Positions 46,925 to 58,859 of a DNA stretch of 64,000 nucleotides are shown in pieces. The stretch is from Cyathus striatus. Lineage: Eukaryota; Basidiomycota; Agaricomycetes; Agaricales; Nidulariaceae. The notes below the pieces were generated by a model, which saw nothing but the letters and a program-made list of their open reading frames with translations, ran no database searches and had not been told where the DNA came from. The DNA lies in NCBI GenBank assembly GCA_025738555.1, contig JAOVFP010000002.1, positions 1,054,001 to 1,118,000 of the forward strand. Reading direction: 5' to 3'. Position 1 is the first letter of the stretch. Each line of letters begins with the position of its first letter. A program made the position numbers and the translations under genes.

Positions 46925-49582
46925 TTAATTATCAGCAGAGCCCACAGACAACTCTTCAAAACAATCTGTATCCAAGTCGTCGCCATCATCGACATAAGTA
47001 ATCATCTCCCAGTCGCCCTTGTCATCTCTATGAGACAATTTTTCTTGAGAAATTTCAAGAAGTTTTCGTTGTTCTCTTGTCTCGTAAGCTGTCCCCAGTA
47101 CTGCGAAGCCATCTTCAAGAATAGTAATTCCGATCCAAGATAGAGAAGAAATGTTTGGTGATGTTACCCAGGGATTATATCTTTCCTGCTTCCATGAATG
47201 TCCCATATATTGTTCCACCGCATAATTGCTCCGGTTGTCCCAACCATAGGGTGGCCGTTCTCTATGTTTCACCAGTTCGTGCCTTGTTTTAAGATACTCG
47301 ATGTCTACATCCTCTATGTATGAAGATGATTGTCTTCGTTTTTCTGTATGTTATTTTTAACTTCGATTTAAATATCAAGAAACAATTGATTCAAATACCT
47401 TGTTTTTTCTGTGCAAGTTCAGAAGGTCCAACGTGGAGTCGCAAGACACCTGATTTCATTTGCCCACACATTTTGTAAAGATCACATAGAGCTTCATAGT
47501 AAAACTTATCCCAGTAAGCTGTTATTGGGTATGATTTTATATTTGCCCCAGAGAGTCCTATTAAAGCGGCAGAAAAATCGCTAAGTGGCTCGGCTCCTGA
47601 CTTGTCTAGTGACCAATAAAAATGTGGCATAGAAACCCTTCCATCTATAGGGTCAATCTTAGGGCTTGAAATAAACAAATATATGTTTATGTCTGTGTTC
47701 CTTTCCATATAACGAATGATTGAGGAGAAATAAATGGTAATGCCAATGTTAATATGCACACTAGATACTGTAGGACAATATCTTAGAGCTTTAGTGATTT
47801 TTGTCAATGTACCTGTGAAAAATTCATTACCTATACCCAAGTAGTTAATGTTATTGTTATCATGAATGACTACATCATTTTTTAGTATCTGTGGAGCTTG
47901 AAAAAGCCAATGGTGATAAGTGTAGTCAGAAATGTTGCAATATCCCAAAAATAATATATTTCTGTAAATAGCATTTCTGAAGGTCGCTCGAGTTATAGCA
48001 TCAGTTTTTAACTTAAAGCTAGCAAGTTATCATGAAAATATTTGGTTAGATTAGTATGCGGACACCTAATTAGTCCTACCCTTACCATTTAAATTGATGT
48101 ACATACGATGGCTCTCTGTAAAATAATTCTGAGTCACAGTACCATGAGGTGCTGTTAATGTTTTGTTGAACGACCTCGAAATTACCAGATAGGTAATGAA
48201 TGTGATCGGTATTGGTTCCCAACACACCCGGCCAAATTTTAACAGGATGTCCAAGATGGCACTCGATTTCCTGGCGGCTACTTATATATTGAGTCTTCAT
48301 CATGGATAGATATGTGCAATGCCATGACATCAGCTGTTCCGTATTAATTTGAGATAGGGAAATAATGCTATTATTGTTGAGAATTCTGTTGATCAGTTCA
48401 ATGTCGCTTTGGGACAGATTTTTAGGAGGCTTCTGAGTATTCCAACTATCTCCTATTAATGGATAATAAGTGGAGTCGTCAAGTTGTTGAGGATTACTTG
48501 AAGACTGGTGGGATAAGAAAAAATATGATGGTGATCCATGTAAGCCACTTACTGATAATACAACATTAAGTCTACTGGATGAATTGATGTAAAAGTCCAA
48601 AGCACATAGACATCCTTTTGAGTAAAGTATTACTTGGTCAACTAAATTCCCCATCCCAAGATCATAATCAGGATCAAAAGTATTGATGTGCCATTCTAAA
48701 TATTTCAAGGTGTTCTGCAGAAAAATAAAAACCAGATTTCACCAGTAAAGAATGTAACTTACAATATAATCTGATATCTGAGCATTACTGTCTCAGAAGT
48801 TGTTTAAGCTTAAAAATGCATGCTTACATATTTGATATTGAAGGCAGCACGCTGCAAGGGTTTTAGAGTCAGCATATATTCCTCATATCTCCTACATGTT
48901 CCTACATTATAGTCAGTAGTAAAGCTTGTCTCTGTAATCGTAGTACTAGTACCATCATCATGAAACACCAGACCAGTCATGGTGTCATTGCATTTAAATA
49001 TACCAAACACTTGTCTAATCCTGGGATGAGGGCTAAAAGCTATTCTTTAACTAACATATCCGCCACAACCAAACTGACAATTACTTACCGTAGCTTAGAT
49101 AGAAGTTCTAGTTCCATTTTAAGTCGCTTTTGTATCATGTAAATGTTCCAATGCGTGATAATCGAAATTAATTCATTCACTCACAGCATATCCACGCTGT
49201 CCGTGATAGATTCGTGCCGCTCTTTTCTTTGTTTCCCCTGAAACCTCAACTAAGACGTCATTGTAGACACTGTCTGCTTGTACCAGCCCATCGAGTACAT
49301 GGATGTCCCCCATTTGAAATTGTAGACACTTTATAAATGCATAAGAATTGGTATAGTGACACATAAATGGAATACAATTTACACTCAATATAAGCTGAGA
49401 GTTGCGCTCACGAAACCTCTTTGAGGTATTATGTGCAGACCTTGAATGGACCTTCTTTACATCTAGCATAAATGTAATGATGATCATATTTTTTATCGAA
49501 ATAAAAAATGAAGGGTGAACCTACAGAGCTTCTCAATAAATGCACCATTCCGTATCGCAAAGTTCTTAGCTGAATCAAACAT
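46925..49582 (-). CDS. M-F-D-x-A-K-N-F family protein, apparently intact (copy B)
   Basis: Function unknown. The ATG at 49582 starts M-F-D-S-A-K-N-F-A-I-R-N-G-A-F; exon 1 is 58 nt, with donor GTAGGT at 49524. Exons follow carrying R-A-A-R-I-Y-H-G-Q-R-G, a short one with L-E-L-L-S-K-L, one with H-P-R-I-R-Q-V-F-G-I-F-K and G-L-V-F-H-D-D-G, a long exon (about 48708-48082) with F-Y-I-N-S-S-S-R-L, another with Y-Y-E-A-L-C-D-L-Y-K-M, and a last exon with an acidic tail ending at 46925. I see no internal stop when joined at consensus sites, giving roughly 700 residues. No signal peptide or membrane segment stands out. The N-terminal motif recalls a sequence common at the start of Agaricomycete lineage-expanded proteins. 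Three paralogs here indicate local duplication. Confidence 0.7.
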
Positions 49583-49739
49583 TTCCGCAAGATACAAGTA
49601 TTTCCCAATGGTTAAAGTGTAAGTAGAGTAGTGTAGAATGTAACAACACAATACTGAGTATGTGTATAAGCTGAAGATGGTGGGCAATGATGTGGCATGT
49701 AACACCAAATATTACAGGAAGATGTGTATCTTGGTTGAT

Positions 49740-49990
49740 AGGCACATAGCCTGGTTTATAGCAGTCTTACAGCATCTACATTTGATTTACATCTACCCTA
49801 AGAAAAGCATCAGTACGGTAGTCTAGTCAACGTTGATTGGCAGGGAGGCTGTACAGGTCCAAAATTATTATAGAAGATCATTTACTATACCGGTCTTGAG
49901 AAATGTTGAGTCCCCGTTACATCGTCCTGTAGAGCAGGCGTTTCGCCTGCACTACAAAAATCGACATATTACAATTTCCATTACGTAATC
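49740..49990. other. Spacer
   Basis: Intergenic sequence between copy B and the short candidate CDS; nothing recognised. Confidence 0.3.
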
Positions 49991-49995
49991 AAGTG

Positions 49996-50262
49996 ATGCG
50001 CGTGTCGACGCGTTTGTTCGCGTTCACGCGCTCTCTCTCTCCCGCCGATTCCCTCCAACGCCGACACTTCCACATCGCCGCAACGCCACAATTACTCAAG
50101 ATCATCGGTACTGCGCACTACCAAGCTCCACTGAATACCAGAATTAGTGTTACCAAAGGCTGTGTCTCTGCCCCAAGTCCCTCTCCTCAAGTTTTATTTT
50201 ACAATTTTTCTTCCAATTCATTGGTATGCTTTATGTTTCAATCTTTTCCTTTTCTTCAATAA
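49996..50262 (+). CDS. Short candidate frame with mitochondrial-presequence-like start
   Basis: The ATG at 49996 opens 88 residues beginning M-R-V-S-T-R-L-F-A-F-T-R-S-L: arginine-rich, lacking acids, and amphipathic, followed by R-R-H-F-H-I-A-A-T-P. This is like a mitochondrial targeting sequence. The first 100 bases are GC-rich compared with the surroundings, as for a captured host exon. The rest resembles no family and drifts into AT-rich sequence. It could be a 5' gene fragment or chance. Confidence 0.3.
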   Translation: MRVSTRLFAFTRSLSPADSLQRRHFHIAATPQLLKIIGTAHYQAPLNTRISVTKGCVSAPSPSPQVLFYNFSSNSLVCFMFQSFPFLQ

Positions 50263-50639
50263 TCTACGATCCTACAGATTTAATTTCCGTTTTATTTCAA
50301 CCATTCCTCATTAAGTACACTCTTTATTTTAATTTTCTATAAAATCCCTGTACCTAAACATTTGCAATCCAGTTGAATTTACCCTCCCTTCTCGACACCT
50401 TAGAACACCCAAGGTCGAACGGATGTTCACCGACTCGCCCACATATTTCTTTGTTTAGGCCTCAAGCTCATTGTAACCTCTACAGTCCCCTATTACATGC
50501 ATTGACCAGTCTGCAAGCCAGTTTCAATGTGCATTAGCGCCTATATAGGTGCTTTTAAGCCAGTCCTTCACGCGCATTCGATAATGCACAGGTATTCAAA
50601 AGTATTATACCCTTAATACACACAATATCTATGAGAATG
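50263..50639. other. Spacer
   Basis: T-rich on the plus strand; no supported gene. Confidence 0.3.
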
Positions 50640-51060
50640 ATACTTGTGGTTAACGACCCCGTTCAATTAGTTAATCATTGTAATGTAGATTAGTAATAGT
50701 CGTATAACTCCGACTTTACGTGAAGATGATGTATGGTGGGGAAAGGTTGCGTGATCCATAAACGTAAACACAAACAGGTGCCTCGATGCTATCCAAGCCA
50801 GAGCATTGAAGGAACGACGCAGTGAGAATACACAGTAAGTGACACCGTATGGGTGGAAGAGATCATCGAACTCTATCCCCCAAGATGTTGGACGACAGCG
50901 AGAGTTGGTCGATAAGATGAGGGAGAGGACAGCCACGCAGTAACAGTGAGTCTGAATGCACAAATTGGAGTTCAGAGGCGACAGGTCGCAGCATGTTGAA
51001 AAAGAGCAATCCTAATGGTAATAGTAAGTAATACTAAATATACAGTGAGGTCGAATCAAA
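50640..51060. repeat. GC-richer repeat R2, partial copy
   Basis: Shares with 42740-42960 the order AACGACGCAGTGAGAATACA-like, GTGACACCGTATGGG-like and GACGACAGCG-like blocks. It lies just outside the left end of the 10.6-kb element. Confidence 0.5.
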
Positions 51061-51129
51061 CGTGGAGGAGGCACTCGCAAATCACCGTTCCCACGTTCCC
51101 ACGCAGGGTGCATGTTTCCGTTCCATGAC

Positions 51130-51531
51130 TATGGAAAGCCTAACAACCACGCTCAAATGCATCAAATTATTTTGCATTCCGACATTCGGCATCACGGCTT
51201 TTCGGTTAGATATCTCATTTTTGTGTTTCAGGATTTCAGTTTTGCTTAGTGCACTCAGGATCGGCTAAATGAAAACTTGTGCTTCGGGATATTGCAAGTG
51301 GGAACAGCAATTTAATAATTAAAGTGCCATGCTAGGGATACGAGCTACATATTTATCATGTAGCTATCTAATCAACAAAATTTGGTTCTGAAATTGACAT
51401 GATTTTTGAAGTGTTATGTGGTACATACACAGTAGCACGGTTCACTCACCATTGGTAGCTTGAAGTGGACATGATTTTTACAGGTCAATAACTTTGTTTG
51501 GATTTATTCCTAAGCTACATCATATAGCTAA
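51130..51531. repeat. Left terminal inverted repeat of the 10.6-kb element
   Basis: Matches 61307-61750 in reverse complement. Relative to the right arm it lacks about 40 bases near 51445 (the right arm has a CGAGCGCGCC-containing segment there). Its inner end is a truncated unit of the 212-bp satellite, with GTCAATAACTTTGTTTGGAT. Confidence 0.85.
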
Positions 51532-51669
51532 ATAAGTACCATGAATATCAAAACCAATAAACTTTGAAGGTACAGTTAGCATTATATGGTAAGTAGCGAG
51601 GGTCACTGTACAAAAATCAAAATCATAGTATGTATGTAGCTTATAAGAAATAATCTCCAAAAGAATACA

Positions 51670-54600
51670 CTATGCTTCTTCCTCATCCTCACCCTCATCT
51701 TCATGTTCCCCATTATCAAATGAAAGAACAGGAATAAGTGTGGTATGTAGATCATGAAGTGCAAACCATTTACAGTATTTGTTGCAAACATGTTCAAATG
51801 GAAATTGATCAAAGGCATCACCAATATTTCCATCTCCAAAAAGTGCTACTTCGTCATCCAGTGATCTGAAATCAATACAAACTGTCAGACTAGATGTATG
51901 GCTGAAATTTTTAAATAACTTATGGCAATGTCATAATCTGAGGGTCACATAGTACACTGGAATTTCCTGAAAGGTAAATATATGTTAGCATGAATTTTAA
52001 ACTGTGTATAATAGGGGAAAATGGCACCTTGAAAATCAGAGACATACACCAAAGCTCCAGTTTTCTCATATTGTACATGCTGAGTAAAGGAAAGAAACTC
52101 TGCAATATAGTAGAGGGGCTCTTCTTCTTCAAGAAGAGGAACTGCTGATCCATTATTTATGAATTTAATGAATTCTCCATCATTCTTATGTATCAACTCT
52201 TCAAGAAGATATGCTTTATGAGCTGTTCCTACCTTTGCCCCAGCTTTCATAGCTACAGATTCCTGAGCAATACCTAATCCTGCATTGACAAAACGAATTT
52301 TTGGAATATTAAATGGTGGGTTCCCCTTGATGGAAATACTCTGAGTGGTGAAGGCATAAGAATATGATAGCAATGAAGTAGCCCAGTAGACAACATTTGC
52401 TTCAATAAGAGTTTTGTCAAGCTCAGTGTCATAAGCAAAGCGTTGGTATGTCACTTTCTGTGGTACAGAGCTGCCACTAGCTTTCTTCCTTCCTTTCGGC
52501 TTTTCTGGAATATATACACACTTCACAGCAACCTTTTGGTTTACTGTAGTCCCTAAACCGATCTCTAATAATGGAGTAACAGTTAATAGACCTTCATGAG
52601 CTGTCTTGCATGCTCCCACTCCAAGAGTCTCGCAGTTATATATGGTTACTGTGGCATAGAATGCATTGGATGGAGTGAATGATGTAGAGCAGGTGCCATC
52701 CAGAAGCTCTGTTAGTTCAGCATTGGGAATTGCATAAAATTGAATCTGTTCCACTACATTGTTGACTTTCCATATAATTTGAGTAATAAGACATTGAATG
52801 AGTAGGATTCATACATACCTGAATGTAATGGTATATTAGATAATAACCCACCTGTTTTTAATGCATCATGAATCTTTGCCTGGTCAGGAGATGCATATAG
52901 AGCAGTACACTTCCTCAATGGAATTGATGTTGGTGATAGATCGGCTGATCCTTGAGTATTCTAAGTAACTGTTAGTTTTGATTCACTATGTTACAAGTGG
53001 CTTAATCTTACTGTACGTGATCTTTTCTTTGCATCGTTCTTTCCTGGTGTCACAGGAGTTCTATTCTTTGAATTTGTATCTTCAGTATATTGAAATTGAT
53101 TTTTTATGGTTTCATTATTCACAGAAGCTGGAATATCAAAATTAGCAGCAGAGTCATTCTGCATAAGCAAGTAATTAGTAAATGATGACAATCAAGATGT
53201 GAAATCTAACCTGAACTTCCTGTGGGTTCATTAATAAATAAGACTGCATAAAATGAACAAGATATCAGCTTACTGCTTCAGAATCAATATACTCCATGTA
53301 ATCATCCCAGAGTGAAGCGGGGATTACAAGAGCAAGTATAAATGACTTTGCGAGTCGTGGCTTCAATTCTGATTGATCGCTGTCGGTAAGCTGCGGGGCT
53401 GCGAAATGTTTCGTCACCGAGAGGGTGATTGATTTCAAATATGGTAGGGCAGAATCAATTACTTACCATTTTAATAGTTTGAAATCATTGCTTGTATGTA
53501 GAAGTGAATATAACTGAAATCAATGCTAATTAGTATAAAATCAATGAGAGGTCAATCAATTAATTACATTAAGTAGAAATCAATCCCAGTCCGAAATCAT
53601 TAGAAATCATTAGAGTGAAATCAATGACAATTAAAAAAGAAATCAATGAGAAATCAGTCAAAAATCAATGAATAACTCGAAATTGTTAGGTACCCAACTA
53701 CAGAATATACTAAGTACTAGGGTGGTTAACTATATACATATACTTACTTTATCTACTAGACCATTAGTCCTTTTCTAACAAATAAACTTTACTCTATATT
53801 ACACATACCTGGAGAGCGAAATCAATGTTGAAATTAATCATTTGTACTTAGTTTAAATTACATTTCAAAGTGAAATCATTGCTGAAATCAATCCTTTTGG
53901 ACTTTGTAATATTATTGGTGCAAGTTTGAAATCATTGGGAGATCAATGTAAATTCCAAGGGAAATAAATGCGAAATAAATGCGAAAATCAATGTTAAAAT
54001 CAATGTTATATAATATGGAAATCATTGCTAAAATCAATGCTAAATTTAATGTTATTTCAATACTTGTTTTTATTTATTTTCATCATACATAAATGTACAT
54101 AGTATGTAAAAGTGTTATAATAGTAATACTCCTACAGCTTAGAAAATTCGGTCACGTGATTTCATCGTTCTACCATTTTTGAAATTAGTGCACCTCTGTG
54201 AAGGCTATAAAATAGAATGAAATAATATATTGATTTTAGTATTGATTTACCATTGATTTCCCTATGATATAACATTGATTCATTTATTTCCCTTGGAATT
54301 TACATTGATCTCCCAATGATTTCAAACTTGCACCAATAATATTACAAAGTCCAAAAGGATTGATTTCAGCAATGATTTCACTTTGAAATGTAATTTAAAC
54401 TAAGTACAAATGATTAATTTCAACATTGATTTCGCTCTCCAGGTATGTGTAATATAGAGTAAAGTTTATTTGTTAGAAAAGGACTAATGGTCTAGTAGAT
54501 AAAGTAAGTATATGTATATAGTTAACCACCCTAGTACTTAGTATATTCTGTAGTTGGGTACCTAACAATTTCGAGTTATTCATTGATTTTTGACTGATTT

Positions 54601-56105
54601 CTCATTGATTTCTTTTTTAATTGTCATTGATTTCACTCTAATGATTTCTAATGATTTCGGACTGGGATTGATTTCTACTTAATGTAATTAATTGATTGAC
54701 CTCTCATTGATTTTATACTAATTAGCATTGATTTCAGTTATATTCACTTCTACATACAAGCAATGATTTCAAACTATTAAAATGGTAAGTAATTGATTCT
54801 GCCCTACCATATTTGAAATCAATCACCCTCTCGGTGACGAAACATTTCGCAGCCCCGCAGCTTACCGACAGCGATCAATCAGAATCGAAGCCACTGGTGA
54901 CTTTGCAGGTTTCTTGAATGTCTGCTTCATATCCTTTCCCTTTCCTTTCCCACCCTTTCCCAGTGTCAAACAATGCTCATAAAAATATGGATGATCTTGA
55001 TCTTCACATGAAAGGTCTGTCCAAGTTGAAAGCTCATGAATAGTGAGTAATTTACTATCAAAATGAAATCCATGCATTGCTGCCTTGAGCTTCAATAGAA
55101 CAGTCTTCTCAACCAGTGCCATCAGTTCAGCAGGTGTTGAAATTGCTGGGACATTCTGACATCCCTCCTGAATGTTCTATTGGAAATAAAATTGATATGA
55201 GTATAATATTACTGTACTGAAGTAAAATTACACACCAAGACCAGTTCTGGCTTTGATTTTGCAGGAACTTCACGTACAACTTGTATAATAATACCAATTG
55301 TTTCCATTTGACGACTTTGATAGCTTAATTGGCGCATCTTGTCCTGCTCCATATTGTATAGTCCATGTGCACCAGAATATCCTGTAGCAGAGACACGTTG
55401 ACCAGAAGATGTTCCATAGCTATTTCCACTTGATATCCATGCAGATGGTATACCTACAGCTGGAAATTGACTATTTGCAGACACATGAGATATATTGTAC
55501 CATGGCTGTATAGAGGATGTTGGATTGAAACCATTCGGCAATGGTGTAACTTTACGTGCAAGAAATTCTGAGTCTATATCAAATGAAATTAGTATATCTA
55601 TCTATTAAAGCACAGAAAGAAGCTGTACCTTTTTGCTGAGCCTGATTCACAGAAGCTCTAATGGCATCCATGTCAATTGTTGTGACCTCTTGTGAAGGCC
55701 TTAGCTGACGAGAAAGAGCTGGACCTAAATATTTTGATAAGTACTATTACCTTCATGAATATGGATGCTGCATATTGATAATAGAATCAGGCTGGGAAGA
55801 TTGCTTAGAGCGATTGTATTTCTGAGCAATATCTGGTCCTAATAGATATATCAATATTGAGTGACAATCAAAGAGGAGAAAATGTTACTTAGAATTGTAC
55901 CCGACTTTTTTGCATAATGATCAAAGCATTTGTCACACACAAATTTACCTTTAGATTCACTCTTCAAGTAGTGTTTAGTATCCCCAGGCTGGAGTACAGT
56001 GGTACAACCCTGTCAACCACAGGGGATCGCCTTGTTTGCATGAGCATCTTCTGTAAATATAGTAATTGCTTCAATGTTGTCATTGTTGTCATTCATAATT
56101 GCGTG
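51670..56105 (-). pseudogene. Alpha-kinase (MHCK/EF2K family), interrupted by a MITE
   Basis: Alpha-kinases are atypical Ser/Thr kinases. The N-terminus (about 56030-55890) holds a zinc-like pattern: C-G, TGA stop, Q-G-C-T-T, then F-V-C-D-K-C-F-D-H-Y. A Ser/Gln-rich linker spans several exons (55800-55210), then K-L-L-T-I-H-E-L near 55050. The kinase domain occupies about 52754-51770: V-A-V-K-C-V-Y-I (candidate ATP-binding Lys), E-F-L-S-F-T-Q-H, G-A-L-V-Y-V-S-D-F-Q-G, L-C-D-P-Q-I-M-T, then F-G-D-G-N-I-G and H-V-C-N-K-Y-C (the family's Gly-rich and zinc-binding signatures). An acidic tail ends at TAG 51672-51670. Defects are the TGA near 56033 and the insertion at 53352-54897. The kinase-domain exons look intact, so function may have been lost only recently. 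Confidence 0.8.
53352..54897. mobile_element. 1.55-kb long-TIR MITE with 9-bp TSD inside an alpha-kinase exon
   Basis: Flanked by TGACTTTGC (53343-53351 and 54898-54906). The arms, about 700 bases each and nearly identical, span almost the whole element. They start with GTGGCTTC followed by ATTCTGATTGATCGC and are full of GAAATCAATG / CATTGATTTC motifs, so the single strand would fold into one long hairpin. A 9-bp TSD and very long TIRs fit the Mutator superfamily. Removing the element and one TSD joins the kinase frame across K-P-A-K and S-F-I-L without a shift. The MULE transposase gene at 13.8-23.6 kb could be related to its mobilising source, but no end match ties them. Confidence 0.85.
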
Positions 56106-56816
56106 TAGGCAAGAGATGAGAGGAGCAAATACAACAGTATGAGGTGATAGCAGATGGGACTTCAAGACACAGAAGATGAGTGATGCAATTTTGCTTCTAT
56201 CACACCTTTTATTTATATATCCAGCCCAGATAAATATTTGAGTGTAGAAAATAATGGTCTTAGTCCTGAATTTACACTCAAGTGTGAAAAACCAGACACA
56301 TGCTGAGGTATGAAAATACATGAGGCCATAAACACGGAAAGTCATGGCTGTATGAGTCATAATATGAATCAGAATAGAAGGCAGCAAGGTGCTATACTTC
56401 ATAATAAAATTGCATGAGGATGTTTACTGAGCCATGCCAATTGCATCTAGACCGTTATATATTAGTGTAGTAATCATATTGCTGTTTCATAAATGTAATC
56501 AGCTGTGTAAATAAACACATTTAAGACCAGGACAATACAAATGTGACATACATGCTGTGATCGAGTACAAGTGTGAGGCAAGACATGCTGCAGATAAGTA
56601 TCATATTATGGGAATAATTTCTGAAACATTCTGCAGCATGATGTCAAAGGCTGTTCCACTAAGCATAATCATTGTTCAAGACTGCCTCATTTTCCAAATA
56701 CCATACATTACTTGAATAGACTCTCTATTCCGAAATCATTATAAATACCATGTACATTAATACAAACTTTTCTTCACCACTTTATCCCAATTATACAATA
56801 CTGCTGTCTTTCATCT
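56106..56816. promoter_or_regulatory. Divergent intergenic region between alpha-kinase and integrase gene
   Basis: About 700 bases between two head-to-head genes, presumably holding both promoters. AT-rich; I cannot point to a specific core element. The open minus-strand stretch 56013-56402 overlaps the kinase 5' end and may be leader. Confidence 0.4.
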
Positions 56817-58723
56817 ATGGCTAGAACTGGGTGCAAAAATCAGTACATGCCTAATCGTAAGTAATGATGATGCTTCTACTGCATATATTCATTCTACTTA
56901 CAATTCTGTAGCTCCCATTGAGGATATTGCACCACATATACTCAGGTATTGGAAGATGTGTTTGTCAGATAAGGATATACTTGGATATCTCAAGACACAA
57001 CACATTGATTCTATGAAGTATGGTTTGGGGTAAGTGTTCTGATGTGCATATATATATGTTTAGTTGTTAATACTATATTTCAGACTTACTAAGTTCATAC
57101 AGTTGCGTGAGAGTATGGGATTGTTCCGAACTCGGAAGCAAAACCATGATGTTGAGAGTATCCACCCTGCTATGACATGCCTTCGTGTTCAATATCCAAA
57201 TGCAGGTGCTCGAGAAATGATAAGCCTATTGTTTCATGAAGAAAATATGGCAGTATCAAGGTGCGAAGCATATGTGTAATGAATAGATAATTGGTAATTG
57301 ACTTATGCACACAAAGACGAGTAGTTACTTCATACTTTGCTCTGTATGAAGCAGACCTTGTTAGGCAGTGCTGAGCCAACAGGTTGCGCCGGAAAAAATG
57401 GTGGTCTGCTGGTGTTAATGATATAGTTGCAGTGGATCAGCATGACAAGTGGAAGTATAAATTTGGTCTGGGGCTGCATACAGGAGTTGAGCCGTTTTCA
57501 GGAGTAATCCAATGGTTGAAAGTATGGCACACAAACAGCAATCCTAAGCTAATATTTAGCTACTATCTTGATTCAGTTTCACAATTAGGAGGTAGGCATT
57601 CTTTTTTAGTTGAAAAGAATAGGACTGAGTATAATTTAGCAATGCCACTTGTAACACAAAGTGATCCAGGTTCTGAAAATTTTGGATTGGCAAATGGACA
57701 TACATTTCTTTGCCACTGGCATGATCCATCTCTGTCACGAACACTTCAACACCGCTGGATGCGACAGAAAAAGAATGTCAAACCAGAAATTACATGGTCA
57801 CAGCTCAGGCGATGTTTTACTCCTGGTTTTGAAGACATTCTTGACCATGGTGTTCAAGAAGATTGGTACCATCCAGACAACACAGTTGAAGCGTAAGTTA
57901 TCCTTCATTAATTTTGAATACAGACTTAAATATTACTATTAGAATGGTCTTTCGATGGGTATTTATCCCATGGTTGCAGGGGGAGTTAGATGGTTACAGG
58001 GACCATGTTAACAACACTGCAAAACGTGCAGATCAAAATAAAATTCTCCCACATGGAGTCCCCAATGACATATATTACAATCCAGCAGAATATGGTGTCT
58101 TGGACTTTAAGGTATGCATACTGAAGCTTTGTATAATTATCTACTGCTAAACATGTCATAGATAACAGTTAATCCAGCAGCTATACAAGAAGCACGTACT
58201 CTGTTCTGCCCTATCGATGATCCTGTTTTCGAACTTGTTCCAAAATCATTTTCAGACTTAGCACATGAAATTTATGCTCAGAATAATGCTCCAGTCATTA
58301 CAAGGAATAATGTATGGGATGTGTATCTGTTTATTCTAACAGCTCTTCAATCTCTAGATGATATTCTGAATGCTGTTCATGATGGGTGGACTGGGGCTAT
58401 TCAAACCCCATGGCATGAAGTTCATGATGTAATTGAACTACATCCTAATCTTACAGAGTTAGAGGGAGGTATTGAAAATGCTGGAGAGGACGGATCATAT
58501 TACATGGGAGGTGTTAATAATTGACAGGGCTTGGGTGAGTCTTTATCTTGACTTTAATTATATGTCATTGAACTCATGTTAATAAGATGACACACATTCA
58601 TCCCAATTGGATGCAATGATGAATGCTGAAGATCCACTTCTTGAGGGTGAAGATGATGTCCCAGAGTTTGAAGTGATTTTTACTTCTGATGAAGATGAGA
58701 GTGATGACAATAATGACCGGTGA
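56817..58723 (+). pseudogene. Integrase-core (rve/rva_4-like) protein, candidate transposase, with two in-frame TGA codons
   Basis: The ATG at 56817 (M-A-R-T-G-C-K-N-Q-Y) is followed by GTAAGT-type introns. The N-terminal part includes R-K-Q-N-H-D-V-E-S-I and P-N-A-G-A-R-E-M. The core has V-A-V-D-Q-H-D-K-W (Asp at 57435), T-Q-S-D-P-G-S-E-N-F-G (Asp at 57663) and V-K-P-E-I-T-W (Glu at 57786). If the 48-nt segment 57592-57639 (GTAGGC...TTAG) is removed as an intron, spacing is D-59-D-40-E, close to retroviral-type integrases. Further exons hold V-N-N-T-A-K-R-A and V-W-D-V-Y-L, with an acidic tail ending at 58723. TGA codons occur near 57375 (C-stop-A-N-R-L-R-R) and at 58522-58524. Otherwise well preserved. 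The role as transposase of the surrounding element is inferred from position. Confidence 0.75.
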
Positions 58724-58859
58724 AATAGCTCATAAGTGTACAGAAGACTTGTAGTACACTGTAACATGGAATGTACCTGATGTACTATGACACAAGTGTC
58801 GCTTTCATTCTTTTTCCAATTTGTGGTGATTTCCTTCTGTGATGCCACTATAGTTATGC

